Of a DNA stretch of 64,000 bases, positions 61,892 through 64,000 are shown one piece after another. The position numbers and the translations under genes are program-made. Source of the DNA: Bacillota bacterium (GTDB taxonomy: Bacteria; Bacillota; DSM-12270; Thermacetogeniales; Thermacetogeniaceae); contig JABLXW010000008.1 of NCBI GenBank assembly GCA_013177945.1, positions 186,001 to 250,000 on the forward strand, in the 5' to 3' direction. The first letter of the stretch is position 1. Each line of letters starts with the position of its first letter. The notes beneath the pieces were generated by a model, which saw nothing but the letters and a program-made list of their open reading frames with translations, did no database searches and had not been told where the DNA came from.

Positions 61892-63481
61892 TCACCTTCT
61901 TTCGGCAAGGGCGCGGGCGGCCCTGAACGAGCTCAGGCGCCTCCCGATCATCTCCAGTGCCAGCCTCAACTCCTCCAGGCGCAGGAGAAAGGCAAACACA
62001 AGATAAAGCGCAACTCCCGCCCCTATTCCTGCCCCTACCGCAGCCGCTTGGGAAAGCTTCGAAACCGTACCGAGGATCTCCTCCAGGCGCCCCACCAGCA
62101 GCCAGGCCGCTCCCCCCATTGCCAGAGCCGAAACCAGGGCGCCGGCGCCGGAAAGGAGGATCCGCCTCCCGTCGACATGCCCGATCTTAACCCGCAGGAG
62201 CAGGATCAGGACAACCATGTTGACGATTCCCACAACCGAGTAGGCGAGGGCGAGCCCGCCATGCCCCAAGACCCTCACCAGCAGAAGATTCAAAATCAGG
62301 TTCAGAAAAACCGTGGCAACCCCCACAAGGACCGGGGTCCTCGTATCCTTCAGGGCATAATAGACCCTGTTTAAAATCAGGGCGCCGGAGTACCCGACGA
62401 TCCCGAAAGAATAGTAGAACAGGGCGGTTGCGGTAGCCTGCGTGTTTTCCGGCGTAAATTTTCCGGCTTCGAAAAGGAGCCGGATGACAGGCAGGCCGAG
62501 CGCAATCAAACCGGCAGCCGCAGGGATCGTCAAAAAATTGACGGTCCTGATCCCGAGGGAGGCGGTGCGGCGGAATTGCGCCCACTCCCGGCGCGCCGCC
62601 TGTCCTGTTAAGGTGGGGAAGATTGCCGTTCCGATTGCTGCCGCAAAAATCCCCAGGGGCAGCTGCATGAGGCGCTGGGCGGTCTTGAGGGCCGCGAGGA
62701 GCCCGCCCGGCAGCCCGGAGGCCAGGTTCTGGCTGACAAAGAGGTTGAACTGGGAGACCGAGAGCCCGACCAGGACGGGAACGACAAGAGCCCCGATCTG
62801 CCTGACCCCGGGGTGTTTCAGCTCAAGCACAGGACGGTAGCGGAGGCCGAGCCTGAAGAGGGGGGGAAGCTGAACAGCAAAGTTCAGGACCGCTCCCAGG
62901 ACGACCCCAAGAGAATACGCCGCAATTCCCAGGTAGGGGGCCAGCGTCCAGCCCACCAGGACTACGGCCAGGTTGTAGAGAACCGAGCCCAGGGCGGGTG
63001 TCGCAAAATGCTTGTAAGAATTCAGAATCCCAACCGTAACCCCGCTCAAACCCATGAAAAAGGTCTGGAAGAGCATGATCCTGGTGAGGCGCACGGTAAG
63101 GCCGATTTCTCCGGCATCGAAGCCGGGCACCAGGATGCGGACGAGTTGGGGAGTGAAAACAAGACCCAGGGCGATCCCCAGCAGGAGCAGCAGGATCACC
63201 AGATTGGCCAGGCTGCTCGCAACGCGCCACCCCTCCTCCTCCCGCCCGGTGGCCACATAGCCCCCGAAAACAGGGATAAAGGCGGAACTCAAGGCCCCTC
63301 CCACCAGGATCATATAGAGAAAATCGGGAATTGAAAAGGCCGCGTTGTAGGCATCGGTGATTCTGTTTTGCCCAAACTGGGCGTAGAGTGCGAGGTCCCG
63401 AACGTAACCGAGGACCCGGGAGAGAATCATGGCTACAGTGATGATCCCCGCAGCCCGGGCGACCTGCTCGCGTTCCGACAT
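61892..63481 (-). CDS. murJ: lipid II flippase MurJ
   Basis: This 529-aa polytopic membrane protein of the MviN/MurJ family has about 14 helices. It starts [20 protein letters not shown] and continues [17 protein letters not shown]. It flips lipid II to the outer face for peptidoglycan synthesis. The arginines in the first helices (SRVLGYVRD) and the [20 protein letters not shown] stretch are typical. Confidence 0.94.
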   Translation of the reverse strand: MSEREQVARAAGIITVAMILSRVLGYVRDLALYAQFGQNRITDAYNAAFSIPDFLYMILVGGALSSAFIPVFGGYVATGREEEGWRVASSLANLVILLLLLGIALGLVFTPQLVRILVPGFDAGEIGLTVRLTRIMLFQTFFMGLSGVTVGILNSYKHFATPALGSVLYNLAVVLVGWTLAPYLGIAAYSLGVVLGAVLNFAVQLPPLFRLGLRYRPVLELKHPGVRQIGALVVPVLVGLSVSQFNLFVSQNLASGLPGGLLAALKTAQRLMQLPLGIFAAAIGTAIFPTLTGQAARREWAQFRRTASLGIRTVNFLTIPAAAGLIALGLPVIRLLFEAGKFTPENTQATATALFYYSFGIVGYSGALILNRVYYALKDTRTPVLVGVATVFLNLILNLLLVRVLGHGGLALAYSVVGIVNMVVLILLLRVKIGHVDGRRILLSGAGALVSALAMGGAAWLLVGRLEEILGTVSKLSQAAAVGAGIGAGVALYLVFAFLLRLEELRLALEMIGRRLSSFRAARALAERR

Positions 63482-63570
63482 TGCTCTCCTCTCTTCCTGT
63501 TAAAAAAAATTCAGGGCACCTAAAGTAGATATTACCACTTTGTGCCCTTTAAAAAAAGCCCCGGCTGCGG

Positions 63571-63816
63571 CTACTTCAGTTCGGGGAGAGGGACCGCCTC
63601 CAGCAGGCGGGCAAGGCTGCTTCTCCCCCGGTCCAGCAGCGCCCCGACCCGGTAAGGATGCCCGAAGACCACGATCTCCCGTTTTTTCAGGTCGAGGGCA
63701 AGGAACTTCTTTTCCCCGCCCTCGACCTGCTGGATCGCGCGCGCCGTAAGGTTGAGCCCACCCACCAGCAGCAAAGCGAGGGCGAGGACCACCGTCAGGC
63801 GCTGCAACCTCTCCAA
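63571..63816 (-). CDS. small membrane-anchored protein, unknown function
   Basis: This protein of about 81 aa has an N-terminal hydrophobic anchor (LTVVLALALLLVGGLNLTA) and a short soluble domain containing KREIVVFGHPYRVGALLDRG. TTG 63816 fits AGGAGG 8 nt upstream; GTG 63825 would overlap that site. It lies between spoIIP and murJ on the same strand, which suggests a sporulation or envelope role, but no family is recognised. Confidence 0.65.
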   Translation of the reverse strand: MERLQRLTVVLALALLLVGGLNLTARAIQQVEGGEKKFLALDLKKREIVVFGHPYRVGALLDRGRSSLARLLEAVPLPELK

Positions 63817-63842
63817 TTCAACCACCTCCTGTGCTTTTTTAA

Positions 63843-64000
63843 CTAAGATTCCCCCTCTGCACCGAAGTATTCACCGGCCCTGTCTTCCCGGATCAGTTCT
63901 GCAAGAACGGCGGCAAAACAGCGGGCCGCCCCCAGGGCCTCCTCCAGCGTATTCCGGTCGCTCCCCACTTCCACGAGAAGGGCCCTCGGGGAAAGGTGCT
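63843..64000 (-). CDS. spoIIP: stage II sporulation protein P, C-terminal fragment (truncated by window)
   Basis: The visible 51 residues read ALLVEVGSDRNTLEEALGAA and end CFAAVLAELIREDRAGEYFG... This matches the C-terminal end of the SpoIIP amidase domain (LLxEVG...NTLEEA). SpoIIP is a cell-wall hydrolase needed for septal thinning and engulfment with SpoIID and SpoIIM. The gene continues beyond 64000. Its place upstream of lepA and hemW agrees with the usual spore-former order. Confidence 0.85.
   Translation of the reverse strand, partial: HLSPRALLVEVGSDRNTLEEALGAARCFAAVLAELIREDRAGEYFGAEGES

Noticed and set aside
1-64000. tRNA, rRNA, CRISPR array, complete insertion sequence or prophage
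   Set aside because: None was recognised on reading both strands. Short repeats present do not have CRISPR spacing, and no transposase or integrase motif was seen. tRNAscan or Infernal would be needed to exclude a divergent tRNA.

Overview
This 64 kb window is a chromosomal segment of an endospore-forming, flagellated, probably thermophilic anaerobe of the Clostridia (Thermacetogenium/Moorella/Pelotomaculum-like). That placement is an inference. It rests on cotJABC, yqfC, yqfD and spoIIP, a CIRCE-controlled hrcA-grpE-dnaK-dnaJ operon that also encodes a thermosome-like (group III) chaperonin, a periplasm-facing NiFe hydrogenase, murT-gatD, and frequent GTG/TTG starts. No rRNA, tRNA, CRISPR array or complete insertion sequence was seen.

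Layout. 0-4.4 kb is accessory. It holds a coiled-coil/nuclease-like gene, a restriction-modification pair whose endonuclease gene is frameshifted, a 453-bp near-identical remnant of the first gene, and a channel-like membrane protein. 5-15 kb is a flagellin locus on the minus strand: flagellin, flaG, fliD and fliS, then a large glycosyltransferase/TPR protein, a second double glycosyltransferase, a methyltransferase and an AT-rich glycosyltransferase. This looks like a flagellar glycosylation island. A sigma-28-type promoter upstream of flagellin overlaps a terminator-like hairpin. 15-25 kb holds a PIN/Phd toxin-antitoxin pair, two small unknown genes, a c-di-AMP riboswitch controlling a glutamate 2,3-aminomutase, murT-gatD, an MFS exporter, small regulators, cotJABC and a LysM protein. 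25-36 kb holds a decayed VapBC, a frameshifted GT28 glycosyltransferase, an SLH-anchored phosphodiester glycosidase, a NiFe hydrogenase cluster (small and large subunits, cytochrome b, maturation protease), deoC and mgtE.

36-64 kb is mostly the conserved Gram-positive cluster, all on the minus strand: spoIIP, unknown, murJ, lepA, hemW, CIRCE/hrcA, group III chaperonin, grpE, dnaK, dnaJ, rsmE, mtaB, hinT, [accessory island], rpsU, yqeY, yqfC, yqfD, phoH, pgpH, ybeY, dgkA, cdd, era. The island between hinT and rpsU (44.3-49.8 kb) carries a MagIII-like glycosylase, a THEP1 NTPase, an anti-sigma remnant, an acyl-CoA ligase, a CofE-like ligase, an unknown membrane protein and a pyruvoyl arginine decarboxylase.

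The most interesting signals are: (i) the c-di-AMP riboswitch on an aminomutase carrying the Lys/Asn pair of glutamate rather than lysine enzymes, implying turgor-controlled beta-glutamate synthesis, with the c-di-AMP phosphodiesterase PgpH in the same window; (ii) the archaeal-type chaperonin inside the HrcA/CIRCE-controlled DnaK operon; (iii) an Era gene whose only plausible start is ATT; (iv) several apparent frameshifts (endonuclease, cytochrome b, GT28) that are either real decay or sequence errors.
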